A stretch of 42,334 bases of DNA from Bacteroidota bacterium. Lineage in GTDB: Bacteria > Bacteroidota > Bacteroidia > AKYH767-A > OLB10. Numbering within the stretch: position 1 is the first letter of the stretch; the number at the start of each line of letters is the position of its first letter. The DNA lies in the NCBI GenBank assembly GCA_024638565.1, contig JAHEKC010000014.1, positions 1-42,334 on the forward strand, in the 5' to 3' direction. The position numbers and the translations under genes were made by a program. This document shows, in pieces, positions 32,997-42,237 of the stretch. The notes below the pieces were generated by a model. That model was not told the DNA's origin. It did not search any database and was given only the letters and a program-made list of their open reading frames with translations.

Positions 32997-33881
32997 CTAC
33001 CCGCCCTTCAGCGCCTCGGCGCCGCTGACAATCTCGAGAATCTCGTTGGTGATGGCGGCCTGGCGGGCCTTGTTATACTGCAGGCGCAGTTCGCGTAGCA
33101 GTTCCCCGGCATTATCCGTGGCCTTGCTCATGGCTGTCATGCGGGCGCCGTGCTCACTGGCGAAAGAATCCAGCAGGGCCTTGTAAAACTGGATCTTGAG
33201 TGACTTGGGAATGAGGTCACGAACGATCGCTCCCTTGCCAGGCTCGAAAATATAATCGATGTTCGATTGCTTTTCCTCCGTCTTTTCCGGCGGCGTGATA
33301 GGCAGCATCGGTTCCACCTGCACATACTGTACCGCGGCGTTCTTGAACTGGTTATACACCAGGATCACACGGTCGTATTTCCCGTCCAGGAATTCCTGCA
33401 TGATCTGTTCAACGATGGGTGCCGTATGTTCAAAGTCCAGCTGGTCGTACACGTCGTTGTGTTCGCGCAACAGCATCCCTTTCTGCTTACGGAAATAATC
33501 GGCTGCCTTCTTGCCCACGCAAATCACGTGCACATTACCTGCAGCGGCCTGCTCGGCGTAGTTTTCCCGGATCTCCCTGTTCACCGCCCGGGTGATGGTG
33601 GCATTAAAAGCGCCCGCCAGCCCGCGGTTGGAACTCATCGGTACCATAAGGATCTTCCCCGCCGGCCGGACTTTCGCATACGCTCCACCTTCCGCGGCAT
33701 CGACATTCCCTGAAACGTTGACGAGGATCTCCCGAAGCTTCTCGGCGTAGGGTCGCATGCGGACAATGGCATCCTGGGCACGCCGCAGCTTGGCTGCCGC
33801 CACCATCTTCATGGCCTTGGTGATCTGCTGGGTGGAGTTCACCGACCCGATCCTGTTCCGTACTTCCTTAAGACTGGCCAT
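32997..33881 (-). CDS. atpG: F-ATP synthase gamma subunit
   Basis: A 294-aa central stalk subunit that rotates inside the alpha3-beta3 head. The two conserved coiled-coil ends are clear: SLKEVRNRIGSVNSTQQITKAMKMVAAAKLRRAQ at the N-terminus and YNKARQAAITNEILEIVSGAEAL at the C-terminus. The SNRGLAGAFN segment (near residue 85) is also typical. It is the last gene of the cluster, 42 bp after atpA. No beta (atpD) or epsilon (atpC) gene follows; these are usually elsewhere in Bacteroidota. Confidence 0.96.
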   Translation of the reverse strand: MASLKEVRNRIGSVNSTQQITKAMKMVAAAKLRRAQDAIVRMRPYAEKLREILVNVSGNVDAAEGGAYAKVRPAGKILMVPMSSNRGLAGAFNATITRAVNREIRENYAEQAAAGNVHVICVGKKAADYFRKQKGMLLREHNDVYDQLDFEHTAPIVEQIMQEFLDGKYDRVILVYNQFKNAAVQYVQVEPMLPITPPEKTEEKQSNIDYIFEPGKGAIVRDLIPKSLKIQFYKALLDSFASEHGARMTAMSKATDNAGELLRELRLQYNKARQAAITNEILEIVSGAEALKGG

Positions 33882-33923
33882 ACCGTTTGTTTACCGTTAC
33901 CCGTTCCCCGATGGTGGTGAAGG

Positions 33924-35504
33924 TCAGGCTTTATATTTCATTGAGAGTTCGGAAGCAAGCTTTTCGAGTACGGCCGTGGCCTCGTCCGTCAGCTTGCCCG
34001 CCTTAAGCGTATCGAGTGTATCCTTATGCTGCGCGTCGAGCACATTGAGAAAATCCGCCTCGAAGTCCTTGACTCTTTTTACAGGCACATTCCTGAGCAG
34101 TCCTTTCGTGCCGCAATAGATAATGGCAATCTGCTGCTCCACCCGGAAGGGTGTGTACTGTCCCTGCTTAAGCACTTCCACGTTGCGCGCACCCTTGTCC
34201 AGAACGGCCTTGGTTGCCGCGTCGAGGTCGGAACCGAACTTGGAAAACGCCTCGAGTTCCCGGTACTGGGCCTGGTCGAGCTTGAGCGTACCCGCAATTT
34301 TCTTCATGGACTTGATCTGCGCATTTCCACCCACCCTGGATACGGAGATTCCCACGTTGATAGCTGGTCGTACCCCGGCGTTGAAGAGGTTTGCCTCCAG
34401 GAAGATCTGCCCGTCGGTAATGGAGATGACGTTGGTGGGAATATAGGCCGATACGTCACCCGCCTGGGTTTCGATGATCGGAAGCGCGGTCAGCGAACCG
34501 CCGCCCCGCACCTTGTCTTTCAAACTAGGCGGCAGGTCGTTCATGTCTTTCGCGATGTCGTCGCTGTTGATGACCTTGGCGGACCGTTCCAGCAGGCGTG
34601 AGTGCAGGTAGAACACGTCGCCCGGGTATGCCTCACGGCCCGGCGGACGGCGCAGCAGCAGGGAAACCTCCCGGTACGCCACAGCCTGCTTTGAAAGATC
34701 ATCATATACGATAAGCGCCGGGCGCCCGGTATCACGGAAATACTCCCCGATACTGGCGCCGGCCATGGGTGCATAAAACTGCATGGGTGCCGGGTCCGCG
34801 GCCGGGGCCGATACCACGACCGTATATGGCATGGCACCTGCCTCTTCGAGCACCTTCACCGTGTTGGCCACGGTAGAACCCTTCTGGCCTATGGCGACAT
34901 AGATGCAAAAGACAGGTTCGCCCGCCTCGTAGAATTCCTTCTGGTTGATGATGGTATCTATGGCCACAGCGGTCTTACCGGTCTGGCGGTCGCCAATGAT
35001 CAGCTCCCGCTGTCCGCGGCCAATGGGGATCATGGAGTCGATGGCCTTGATGCCTGTTTGCAGCGGTTCGTTCACGGGCTGTCGGAAGATTACCCCGGGG
35101 GCCTTCCGCTCCAGGGGCATCTCGACGGTTTCACCCTTGATAGGCCCTTTGCCGTCAATGGGATTTCCGAGTGTACCGACCACGCGGCCCACCATGCCTT
35201 CGCCTACCTTGATAGAGGCGATCAGGCCGGTGCGCTTGACCACATCACCTTCCTTAATCTCGCTGGAGGTACCCAGCAATACGGCGCCCACGTTGTCTTC
35301 TTCGAGGTTAAGCACGATGCCCTGAAGGCCGTTTTCGAATTCGATCAGTTCACCCGACTGTACCTTCGTCAGGCCGTAAATCCGGGCGATGCCGTCTCCT
35401 ACCTGGAGTACGGTGCCGACCTCTTCAAGGTCGGTGGCGGTCTTGAAACCGGCCAGTTGTTGTCTGAGTATCGCTGATACTTCGTCTGGTCTTACTTCTG
35501 CCAT
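33924..35504 (-). CDS. atpA: F-ATP synthase alpha subunit
   Basis: A 526-aa catalytic-head subunit. The P-loop GDRQTGKT is at 171-178. The N-terminal crown begins [17 protein letters not shown] and the nucleotide-binding region includes [63 protein letters not shown] is the usual alpha signature region, and [26 protein letters not shown] the C-terminal helical part. The Gln in the P-loop marks alpha rather than beta. It follows atpH by 58 bp. Confidence 0.97.
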   Translation of the reverse strand: MAEVRPDEVSAILRQQLAGFKTATDLEEVGTVLQVGDGIARIYGLTKVQSGELIEFENGLQGIVLNLEEDNVGAVLLGTSSEIKEGDVVKRTGLIASIKVGEGMVGRVVGTLGNPIDGKGPIKGETVEMPLERKAPGVIFRQPVNEPLQTGIKAIDSMIPIGRGQRELIIGDRQTGKTAVAIDTIINQKEFYEAGEPVFCIYVAIGQKGSTVANTVKVLEEAGAMPYTVVVSAPAADPAPMQFYAPMAGASIGEYFRDTGRPALIVYDDLSKQAVAYREVSLLLRRPPGREAYPGDVFYLHSRLLERSAKVINSDDIAKDMNDLPPSLKDKVRGGGSLTALPIIETQAGDVSAYIPTNVISITDGQIFLEANLFNAGVRPAINVGISVSRVGGNAQIKSMKKIAGTLKLDQAQYRELEAFSKFGSDLDAATKAVLDKGARNVEVLKQGQYTPFRVEQQIAIIYCGTKGLLRNVPVKRVKDFEADFLNVLDAQHKDTLDTLKAGKLTDEATAVLEKLASELSMKYKA

Positions 35505-35562
35505 TGGAGTATATGTTGTTCGTTAGTTATTAATCGCTTTCCGCAGTTACATTCATTGTTCA

Positions 35563-36120
35563 TTAAAAATCCTTGATATACAGGTTGGGCCTGAAGCTCA
35601 TCCTGAGCTCGCGCAATTTACGGCTGATACTCGCATCCACCTGCTGGTCACTCCACCGGAGGATGTACCCACCCACGATGCCGGCATCAACCGTTTCACT
35701 CAATTCGATGCGATGACCCGTTTGCCGGTTCAGGTATTCGATTACCTCGTTGCGCAGACCGTCTTCAAGCTTGCCGGCAGTTATGATCCGGGCAATCGAT
35801 ATGCCTTTCTTATGCTTGTACATGGACACATATTCCCGGGCAATCTCTTCCAGATATCCTTCCCGCTTTTTCCGTGTGATAATCTGCATGAAGGCCAGGC
35901 TCATCTCGGATACCTTATCACCAAACAATCCCCTGATCACCGCGTCCTTCTTATCAGTATTGATCACGGGGTTCTTCAGGAAAACTGACAACTCACGGCT
36001 TTCTTCGCAGGTATCTTCGATCAGCGCCATGTCCGCGTATACCGGATCCAGGACATCCCGCTCCTGGGCCAGTCCCAGCAGCGAGTAGGCATACCTTCTT
36101 GCTAGTTTACGTTCAGCCAT
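35563..36120 (-). CDS. atpH: F-ATP synthase delta subunit
   Basis: A 185-aa peripheral stalk subunit (OSCP type) that joins subunit b to the alpha-beta head. The N-terminal helical bundle starts ERKLARRYAYSLLGLAQE, and the C-terminal part holds SETVDAGIVGGYILRWSDQQVDASISRKLREL, the most conserved stretch of the family. It lies between atpF (27 bp) and atpA (58 bp). Confidence 0.95.
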   Translation of the reverse strand: MAERKLARRYAYSLLGLAQERDVLDPVYADMALIEDTCEESRELSVFLKNPVINTDKKDAVIRGLFGDKVSEMSLAFMQIITRKKREGYLEEIAREYVSMYKHKKGISIARIITAGKLEDGLRNEVIEYLNRQTGHRIELSETVDAGIVGGYILRWSDQQVDASISRKLRELRMSFRPNLYIKDF

Positions 36121-36147
36121 TTGGATCCTTCGTCTGTGTTGCGGGTA

Positions 36148-36642
36148 TTAGTTGAGTTTGATGTCATCCATCATCTTACGGACCAGGGAATTATGCTTTT
36201 CATCGTCCGACAGGCGGCTTCGCATGATTTTTTCAGCAATCTCGATGGAAAGGTTCGCTACCTGGTTTTTCAGGTCGGTAATGGCTGCCATTTTTTCGTT
36301 CTGGATATTTTCACGGGCAATCCTGGTCAGCCGGTCCGCTTCTTCCGTGGCCTTTGTGCGTGCTTCGGTGATGATGGTGTCCTTGGCATTGCGTGCCTCC
36401 TTGAGGATCTCATCCCTTTCATTGCGGGCCTGGGCCAGCAGCTTTTCGTTGTCCGCGGTAAGGCTTTCCATTTCCTCGTGCGCCTTCCTGGCCGCATTGA
36501 GTGCGTCAGCAATGGAATCCTCCCTTTCCCTGAGGGAGTTCAGGATGGGCTTCCATGCATACTTCCTCAGCAGGAAGAATACGATGCCGAATGACAGGGT
36601 CATCCAGAATACAAGGCCGAATGCCGGTTTGATCAGTTCCAT
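36148..36642 (-). CDS. atpF: F-ATP synthase subunit b
   Basis: A 164-aa stator subunit. A single N-terminal membrane helix (about 6-25, GLVFWMTLSFGIVFFLL) precedes a long charged coiled coil (RKYAWKPILNSLREREDSIADALNAARKAHEEME onward). The RKYAWKPI turn after the helix is the usual family mark. There is no second b/b' gene in the cluster, so the stator should be a homodimer. Confidence 0.96.
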   Translation of the reverse strand: MELIKPAFGLVFWMTLSFGIVFFLLRKYAWKPILNSLREREDSIADALNAARKAHEEMESLTADNEKLLAQARNERDEILKEARNAKDTIITEARTKATEEADRLTRIARENIQNEKMAAITDLKNQVANLSIEIAEKIMRSRLSDDEKHNSLVRKMMDDIKLN

Positions 36643-36756
36643 GAGATAATGCTGTTACTTGTTACTTGGTGATTGTATAGCGTGCGCCCTGAAGGCGGCA
36701 TGTTGACAGGGGCCCCGCACCGCAGCCAATCGCTGCGATACGGGACCATTACATAA

Positions 36757-36996
36757 TTACAGGCCGACGATGAAGCCCAGCGCCACAGCGCCCAGGGCTA
36801 CCCCTTCCACGAGGGCGGCAGCCAGGATCATGTTTCCAACGATGTCACCTTTCGCCTCGGGCTGCCTGGCAATGCTTTCCAGGGCACTGGCCCCGATCCG
36901 GCCGATCCCGACACCCGCTCCGAGTGCCGCAATTCCCGCGCCGATCACGGCGCCTGCCTTGGCGATGGCTACATCTGCTAAAATGAATCCTTCCAT
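36757..36996 (-). CDS. atpE: F-ATP synthase subunit c (proton ring)
   Basis: A 79-aa two-helix proteolipid. The polar loop is ARQPEA (43-48) and the proton-binding carboxylate is Glu64 in ALVEGVALGAVAL. Helix 1 has the glycine pattern GAGIAALGAGVGIGRIG. The Gln and Ser/Thr ligands of Na+-binding rings are not seen, so proton coupling is inferred. The gap to atpF is 114 bp. Confidence 0.96.
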   Translation of the reverse strand: MEGFILADVAIAKAGAVIGAGIAALGAGVGIGRIGASALESIARQPEAKGDIVGNMILAAALVEGVALGAVALGFIVGL

Positions 36997-37092
36997 TTTA
37001 TTGATTGTGTTAGTTATTTCCCGCTGGTAGATTCTGACTTCCGGTCCGCTGCAGCGGGAATATCAACGGCCGGTGATTTTTCATTCAGTGAT

Positions 37093-38205
37093 TCAATGCG
37101 CCCCTTCATGCTCTTCCGCCACGGCCATGCCGAAATAAATGGCGGACAGGAAGGTGAATACATAAGCCTGCAACAGACCCACCAGCAGTTCGAGGCAGTT
37201 GATGAATATCGTAAAGGCCAGGGCAGGAACCGAGGTGACAAAACCAGCGGTAGCCGAATCCTTGCCAAAGATGAATATGAGAAAGAAGAAAACCAGCAAC
37301 ACGATGTGGCCGGCCAGGATGTTCGCGAACAGCCGGATCATCAAAACGAACGGCTTGATAAATAAACCCAGGATTTCGATGGGCGTCAGGATAACCAGCA
37401 CCCATTTGGGCACCCCGGGCATGGCCACAATGTGCCTCCAGTAGTGTGCATTGCCGTTTAATGTGGTAATGATAAAAGTGATCAGCGCCAGGATCATCGG
37501 AACGGCGATGTTGCCAGTCAGGTTGGCCCCACCGGGAAAGATGGGCACGAGACCCAGCAGATTGTTAATCCAGATGAAGAAAAAAACCGTGAGCAGGTAC
37601 GGCATGAACCTCAGGTAGTGCTTTTCGCCGATTACCGATTTAGCCACATCATCCCTGATGAACATGATGATGGGTTCGATGGCGGATTGCAGGCCGGATG
37701 GGGCCTGTCCCGCTTTACGGGTGTATGCCTTCGCCACTGAAATGAAGAGCCACAGCATCAGGGCAATCGACATGAACATGGAAAATACGTTCTTGGTAAT
37801 CGATATGTCCCATAAGCTTGCGGTCAGGCCCTCGTCAAGGTTCGCTTCCGACACGGCTACCGGTTGCATTTCCTTTACCGCCACCAGCTTGTTGCCATGA
37901 AGCGCATAGCCCATGTAGGTCATGTGGCCATGGTCGAAATGACCGGAAGAAAATACATCCAGGCCCCTGGCCTCGCTGTATACAATGACCGGAAGCGGGA
38001 TCGAGGTATGACCCCAGAGATGCCAGCTGTAAGCATCGCTGATATGCTCCATGATCATCTCGCCCGGATTGAAGTCTTCAGCGCCATGCGCATCCCCCTC
38101 GACAGGTGTGCCGCTGCCGGCCACCGCTGGCATGGAAAGGACCAGCATGACGGCCATGGAAATGAGCAGGGACGGAGACTTTAATAGTCTAGAAATCAGT
38201 GTCAT
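37093..38205 (-). CDS. atpB: F-ATP synthase subunit a with long exported N-terminal extension
   Basis: 370 aa from the ATG at 38205; a longer start at 38244 overlaps the -7 box and is rejected. Subunit a forms the proton half-channels. The essential Arg is R291 in LMIRLFANILAGH. Unusually long for the general family, the first 135 residues hold a signal-peptide-like segment (LLISMAVMLVLSMPAVAG) and a His-rich stretch (HLWGHTSIPLP, GHFDHGHMTYMGYALHG) before the first membrane helix of the core. I understand this extension to be common in Bacteroidota. It would face the periplasm. Confidence 0.94.
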   Translation of the reverse strand: MTLISRLLKSPSLLISMAVMLVLSMPAVAGSGTPVEGDAHGAEDFNPGEMIMEHISDAYSWHLWGHTSIPLPVIVYSEARGLDVFSSGHFDHGHMTYMGYALHGNKLVAVKEMQPVAVSEANLDEGLTASLWDISITKNVFSMFMSIALMLWLFISVAKAYTRKAGQAPSGLQSAIEPIIMFIRDDVAKSVIGEKHYLRFMPYLLTVFFFIWINNLLGLVPIFPGGANLTGNIAVPMILALITFIITTLNGNAHYWRHIVAMPGVPKWVLVILTPIEILGLFIKPFVLMIRLFANILAGHIVLLVFFFLIFIFGKDSATAGFVTSVPALAFTIFINCLELLVGLLQAYVFTFLSAIYFGMAVAEEHEGAH

Positions 38206-38237
38206 GGAATGGCTTCCGGCATTTGAAAAGAAGGCTG

Positions 38238-38245
38238 CAAACATA
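38238..38245 (-). promoter_or_regulatory. -7 box TATGTTTG upstream of atpB
   Basis: Exact TAnnTTTG on the minus strand, 32 nt upstream of the atpB start. A TTG at 38270-38272 lies 24 nt away, just over the usual spacing. It sits within the 147-bp gap after the AtpZ-like gene, so the main ATP synthase genes may be transcribed separately from the two assembly-type genes upstream. Confidence 0.5.
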
Positions 38246-38352
38246 TATAATTTAAGGACAGATTTGAAACAATTGCGCGACTATTTGTGAAGCCCTCGAA
38301 AGGTTCCATCCATGGTGAATGAAACCCTGAACCTCAAACGTTGAAAAGCACC

Positions 38353-38589
38353 CTATTTCCGCAACGCTTCCTTGAACAGGAAGTACATGGACGCGATCAG
38401 GGCCAGTACCGTAAGCGAAACGGTGAATATGGGAAAATCCCCTTCCTCCCCCACCCGATCATCGAGTTTCACCCCCGCGTAAGCACCAAGTGCCACCAGC
38501 ACGATGACCTGGAAGCCCAGCCCGGAATACCGTACATAGGCATTGATCTTTCGAATGGGCTTCTTCCCGCCGGGTTCCGGTTTTGCCAT
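38353..38589 (-). CDS. AtpZ/AtpI-family protein
   Basis: A 78-aa small membrane protein with two predicted helices (about 20-41 and 55-73) and KLDDRVGEEGDFPIFTV between them. YVRYSGLGFQVIVLVALGAYAGVKLD matches the AtpZ/AtpI group associated with F-ATP synthase assembly and possibly Mg2+ handling. It overlaps no gene and is separated by 6 bp from the preceding small membrane gene, suggesting one transcript. Confidence 0.85.
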   Translation of the reverse strand: MAKPEPGGKKPIRKINAYVRYSGLGFQVIVLVALGAYAGVKLDDRVGEEGDFPIFTVSLTVLALIASMYFLFKEALRK

Positions 38590-38595
38590 GGCGGT

Positions 38596-38970
38596 TCAGG
38601 AGGATTTTGCACTGCTGAACTGCCGGTACAGTACCGCCACCTCAAATACGGTATACAACAGGTACAGGGAAAGAAAATGTACGGTGAACGGGATCACTTC
38701 CTCCTTGCGTGCGAAAACATAGACGGCCAGGACGACCAGTGAAAGCAGGAGCTTGGCCGTGGTGGCCCCCAGGTAACGTGTCACAATGCTGCGGCCCTTC
38801 TTCAGCGGCCGGCTCAGCCACCAGTTGAAAAGGAGCATCAGCAGGGTATAAAACAGGATTAGCTGTGGTACGGCGTGAAATCTGAATGCAGGTGGCAATA
38901 CACCTCTAAGCAACAGGTGAAGGCCGAAGACGACGGCTGAAAATACGACAAGCCGTGAAACGAATTTCAT
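38596..38970 (-). CDS. Small polytopic membrane protein of the ATP synthase cluster
   Basis: A 124-aa protein with four likely helices (about 5-24, 34-53, 65-86, 93-113). I do not recognise it as a named family. Position directly before the AtpZ-like gene (6 bp) is where Bacteroidota and many other bacteria carry an AtpI-like or other small assembly protein, so such a role is inferred. The short C-terminus RQFSSAKSS is hydrophilic. Confidence 0.7.
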   Translation of the reverse strand: MKFVSRLVVFSAVVFGLHLLLRGVLPPAFRFHAVPQLILFYTLLMLLFNWWLSRPLKKGRSIVTRYLGATTAKLLLSLVVLAVYVFARKEEVIPFTVHFLSLYLLYTVFEVAVLYRQFSSAKSS

Positions 38971-39055
38971 CTGGTACGCCCGGAAGGCTGCTTTACGGAG
39001 TTGTTATGTGGAACACGGCCACGTACATGGTTCCGCGTATACAGGCGGTAACCCG

Positions 39056-39502
39056 TCAGGCTGTCTTTTCCTTAAAACGATCCGCCGCCTGCGGCGTTTC
39101 GGACTCCTGTTGCTTGGACAGGTCCTTCACCATAGGCCCCATGTTACAGTTGCCGGTAAAGGATGCACCCACTTCAACAACCAGCTTTCCTGTCTGGATG
39201 TCGCCCTTAATGTTTCCCGAGGATTTCAGGAACAGCATTTCATGGACATTGCTCTTTCCCTTAATCGTTCCGGAAATGTCAGCGTTCTGGCAAAAAATAT
39301 CACCGTCAATCAATCCGGTGCTCCCCAGCACCACTTTGCTTTTGGAATGAACCGTACCAGCCACAGTCCCGTCAATCCGGATATCACCTGTGGACTTCAC
39401 CTGCCCTTCAATGACCGTTCCGGCGCCAATCAGGTTAATGGAGGTGGACGACTGGTCACCGTTGCGGGCGGCGTCCTTGGATTTCTTCTTCTGGTCGAAC
39501 AT
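39056..39502 (-). CDS. Bactofilin (polymer-forming cytoskeletal protein)
   Basis: A 148-aa protein from the ATG at 39502 (MFDQKKKSKDAARN); an in-frame ATG ten codons earlier is in the promoter leader. The core (about 25-120) is a bactofilin beta-helix with short hydrophobic turns (GAGTVIEGQVKSTGDIRIDGTVAG, GLIDGDIFCQNADISGTIKG). Bactofilins form filaments without nucleotides and scaffold cell-wall or other envelope proteins. Disordered charged tails flank the core, as is normal. No M23 peptidase partner is beside it; the gene precedes the ATP synthase cluster by 85 bp and has its own promoter. Confidence 0.92.
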   Translation of the reverse strand: MFDQKKKSKDAARNGDQSSTSINLIGAGTVIEGQVKSTGDIRIDGTVAGTVHSKSKVVLGSTGLIDGDIFCQNADISGTIKGKSNVHEMLFLKSSGNIKGDIQTGKLVVEVGASFTGNCNMGPMVKDLSKQQESETPQAADRFKEKTA

Positions 39503-39529
39503 GGGATTGCCTTTAGGGTTACGAACGTG

Positions 39530-39560
39530 CAAAGCTAGGATAATCGCGCCTGAATGCCAA
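39530..39560 (-). promoter_or_regulatory. Promoter TTG-N20-TAGCTTTG for the bactofilin gene
   Basis: The best promoter in the window: TTG at 39558-39560 and an exact TAnnTTTG box at 39530-39537, with 20 nt between. The leader is about 20 nt before the ATG at 39502, which decides that start. Confidence 0.7.
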
Positions 39561-39780
39561 TATAAAATCTTTGCCTTCCGGGGACGGCACTGGCTGTTCC
39601 CGGTACGGCAATTCCGGAAATTCCGGATATTTTCATTGGCCGGTTAAACCCCGAAGGGTTTCGGCAGTCTACAGAGCCCTTGGCTCCGGAAGGACAAACG
39701 TCATATGCAACCACAAATTCACACATATCTTGCTGATCCTTACAGGGTAAAGCCCCTGGCTCTGCAAAATCATCCCGAGC
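39540..39780. other. Intergenic element with UUCG hairpin and repeated ATTCCGGA
   Basis: The 318-bp gap between the bactofilin and receptor genes has unusual internal order. It contains two tandem ATTCCGGA units (about 39609-39625). A hairpin with AAACCC/GGGTTT arms (about 39645-39660) reads C(UUCG)G on the minus strand. It is also free of stops for about 80 codons in one minus-strand frame, whose end (FYIGIQARLS) runs into the bactofilin promoter. I do not think this is a gene, but the combination suggests a dispersed element. Confidence 0.4.
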
Positions 39781-39794
39781 CGTGTGTCCTTTGG

Positions 39795-39802
39795 TATATT
39801 TG
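39795..39802 (+). promoter_or_regulatory. -7 box TATATTTG for the receptor gene
   Basis: Exact TAnnTTTG followed by CC, 18 nt before the ATG at 39821. It rules out the in-frame ATG at 39782, which lies upstream of the box. Confidence 0.55.
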
Positions 39803-39820
39803 CCGCCCGCCGGCCCGCCC

Positions 39821-42229
39821 ATGAAAAGAAAACTCAAACTACTCATCTCCTTGCTGTTCGCAGGTTTTTTCGTTTCCGCCTCCGCACCTGAAAAAGGCCC
39901 GAAAATAACCGGAATTATTAACGGGGCCGGCGGGGAACCGCTTCCATTTGCCTCGGTGGCTTTATACGAGCTGGCCGACACCTCCCTGGTGGCGGGCACC
40001 GCGGCACGCGAAAACGGGGGTTTTACACTGGAGGCAGCGCCCGGTGACTACCTTTTGCAGGTATCGTTCCTTTCATTCCGGGATCACTGGATGCGTGTAT
40101 CACACGGGGAGCGGCATACGGACCTGGGCATCATCACCCTGCGCCAGGATGCCAGGGCCCTGCAAGAGGTGGAAATCGTTTCTGAAAGGAGCCGGATGGA
40201 GCTTAAGCTCGACAAACGTGTATTCCATGTAGGCAAGGATCTTTCATTTCGGGCAACGAATGCGGCCGATGTACTTGACAACGTACCTTCCGTGAACGTG
40301 GATGTGGAGGGAAATGTCAGCCTGCGTGGCAGCGGGAATGTTCGCATCCTGATCGACGGCCGCCAGTCGGGCCTGGTTGGGCTCAGCGATGCGGAGGGAC
40401 TGCGGCAGTTGCAGAGCAACATGATCGAACGGATCGAGGTGATCACGAACCCGTCTGCCCGTTACGATGCGGAGGGCGAAGTGGGCATCATCAATATCAT
40501 ACTCAAGAAAAACCGCAACGAGGGATTGCATGGTGCCGTTGAGGTAAATGGCGGCATCCCCGAAAAGTACGGCCTGGCACTCAACGCCAACTTGCGGAAA
40601 GACTGGATCAACTTCTTTACCAGTTATGCCATCAACAATGAACGAAGACCTGGTTCAGGATATTCATTCCAGACTTACCGGGATGCCGACACCACCTACA
40701 GTTACGAACGGCTTCGCGACCATGAACGGGGCGGGATTTCCAACCATGTCCGTTTCGGTACGGACTTTTTCATAGGCGAAAAGCAAACGATCACGACCGC
40801 CGGCTCATTTCGCCATGCGGATGGTGACAATGAAGCCCTCATCACCTACCGGGATTTCGACGAAGGCGGCCTGCTTACTCAAACCGTTACACGGGACGAA
40901 GAGGAGGTGGAGGTCAAGGAAAACATTGAAGCAGATATCAACTACCAGTACCGGTTCGGCCGGAAAGGTCACGAATGGAATACACGGGCCAGCTGGGAGC
41001 AAAGTGACGATACGGAGACTGCCAGCCTCGTGGAACAGAACGACCAGGAAAGCGGCAGCCTGCTTCAGCGTACCAGCAATGAGGAGGATGAACAGGAATT
41101 CCTGTTTCAATCGGATTATATTCACCCGTTCGGACGCAATGGCAAAGCGGAAGCCGGCGTGAAAGCCAGCCTGCGCACCATCAATAACGATTACCTGGTG
41201 GAGCAGCAGGAAACAAGCGGCGCCTGGGTGCCGCTCGACGATTTCGATAACCATTTCATTTTTGAGGAAGACATTTACGCCGCATATGCAATCGTGGGGA
41301 ACCAGTACGACAGATTTTCATGGCAGGCAGGATTGCGTGCCGAGTATTCAGACGTCACCACAGAGCTTACTGCCGCGGATTCGGTCAACCAGCGGAACTA
41401 CCTGGATTTCTTTCCCAGTGCGCACTTTTCCTACAAACTGGACAGTGCCGTGCATTCCCTCCAGGTTAGTTACAGCCGCCGGCTGAGCCGGCCACGTTTC
41501 TGGCACCTCCTTCCTTTTTACGGGTATAGTGACAGCCGGAATTTCTTTTCGGGTAATCCGGATCTGGAGCCGGAGTATTCGCACCTGTTCGAGGTGGGAC
41601 ACCTGTGGCAGTTTGAAAAGGGGTCTGTGCTTTCAAGCGTCTATTACCGCCACAGCATAGGTGTCGTGGAGCGGATCGTCATTGCGGATGCAAACGGCTT
41701 TACAAGGACCTTTCCCATTAACCTGTCAACGCGTGACGCGTTCGGGGTTGAGTTCAACTTCAACTACGAGATCGCCAGGTGGTGGAATTTCAACGGCAAC
41801 TTTGATTTTTACAATGCAACCTCCGAGGGTGTGTATTCGGACGAGATCCTTCGAAGCGAATCCAATTCATGGTCGGCACGGGCCACGACCAAGTTTTCCA
41901 TCCGCAGGAAAACCGATTTCCAGTTATCCCTGCGTTATAACGGGCCCTCGAAGACCACCCAGGGAGAAAGCCTGTCCAGGTACGAGCTCAGGGCCGGCAT
42001 CAGCCACGATGTACTGAAAGGCAATGGCACGTTCACCCTCACCGGTCGCGACCTGTTGAACACGCGCAAGCGCCGCACGATTACGGAAACCGAAACGCTT
42101 GTATCGGAATCCGAATTCCAGTGGCGATCCCGCCAGGTGGTGCTCAGCTTTACCTACCGGCTCAAGCAATCAAAGCGCCAGCAACGCCGCATGATGCAGC
42201 AGGACGGTGGCGGGGATGACGGGTTTTAA
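39821..42229 (+). CDS. Outer-membrane beta-barrel receptor (TonB-receptor-like, OMP_b-brl_3 type)
   Basis: An 802-aa exported protein from the ATG at 39821 (MKRKLKLLISLLFAGFF signal peptide, cleavage near SAS). A CarboxypepD_reg domain (about 30-110: ITGIINGAGGEPLPFASVALYEL) precedes a plug-like region (about 130-230: NAADVLDNVPSVNVDVEGNVSLRGSGNVRILIDGR, then ERIEVITNPSARYDAEGEVGIINIILKKN). The barrel fills the rest, with the RLSRPRFWHLLPFYGYSDSRNFFSGNPDLEPEYSHLFEVG stretch typical of the outer membrane barrel family PF14905. A clear TonB box is not seen. The C-terminus is a basic, Gln-rich tail (KQSKRQQRRMMQQDGGGDDGF). No SusD partner is adjacent, so it is not a classical SusC pair. Substrate unknown. 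Confidence 0.9.
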   Translation: MKRKLKLLISLLFAGFFVSASAPEKGPKITGIINGAGGEPLPFASVALYELADTSLVAGTAARENGGFTLEAAPGDYLLQVSFLSFRDHWMRVSHGERHTDLGIITLRQDARALQEVEIVSERSRMELKLDKRVFHVGKDLSFRATNAADVLDNVPSVNVDVEGNVSLRGSGNVRILIDGRQSGLVGLSDAEGLRQLQSNMIERIEVITNPSARYDAEGEVGIINIILKKNRNEGLHGAVEVNGGIPEKYGLALNANLRKDWINFFTSYAINNERRPGSGYSFQTYRDADTTYSYERLRDHERGGISNHVRFGTDFFIGEKQTITTAGSFRHADGDNEALITYRDFDEGGLLTQTVTRDEEEVEVKENIEADINYQYRFGRKGHEWNTRASWEQSDDTETASLVEQNDQESGSLLQRTSNEEDEQEFLFQSDYIHPFGRNGKAEAGVKASLRTINNDYLVEQQETSGAWVPLDDFDNHFIFEEDIYAAYAIVGNQYDRFSWQAGLRAEYSDVTTELTAADSVNQRNYLDFFPSAHFSYKLDSAVHSLQVSYSRRLSRPRFWHLLPFYGYSDSRNFFSGNPDLEPEYSHLFEVGHLWQFEKGSVLSSVYYRHSIGVVERIVIADANGFTRTFPINLSTRDAFGVEFNFNYEIARWWNFNGNFDFYNATSEGVYSDEILRSESNSWSARATTKFSIRRKTDFQLSLRYNGPSKTTQGESLSRYELRAGISHDVLKGNGTFTLTGRDLLNTRKRRTITETETLVSESEFQWRSRQVVLSFTYRLKQSKRQQRRMMQQDGGGDDGF

Positions 42230-42237
42230 CCCGCAGG

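Noticed and set aside
39535-39999. Minus-strand open frame of 154 codons overlapping the receptor signal peptide region
   Set aside because: It runs antisense into the receptor gene and its promoter; kept only as a DNA-element observation, not as a gene.
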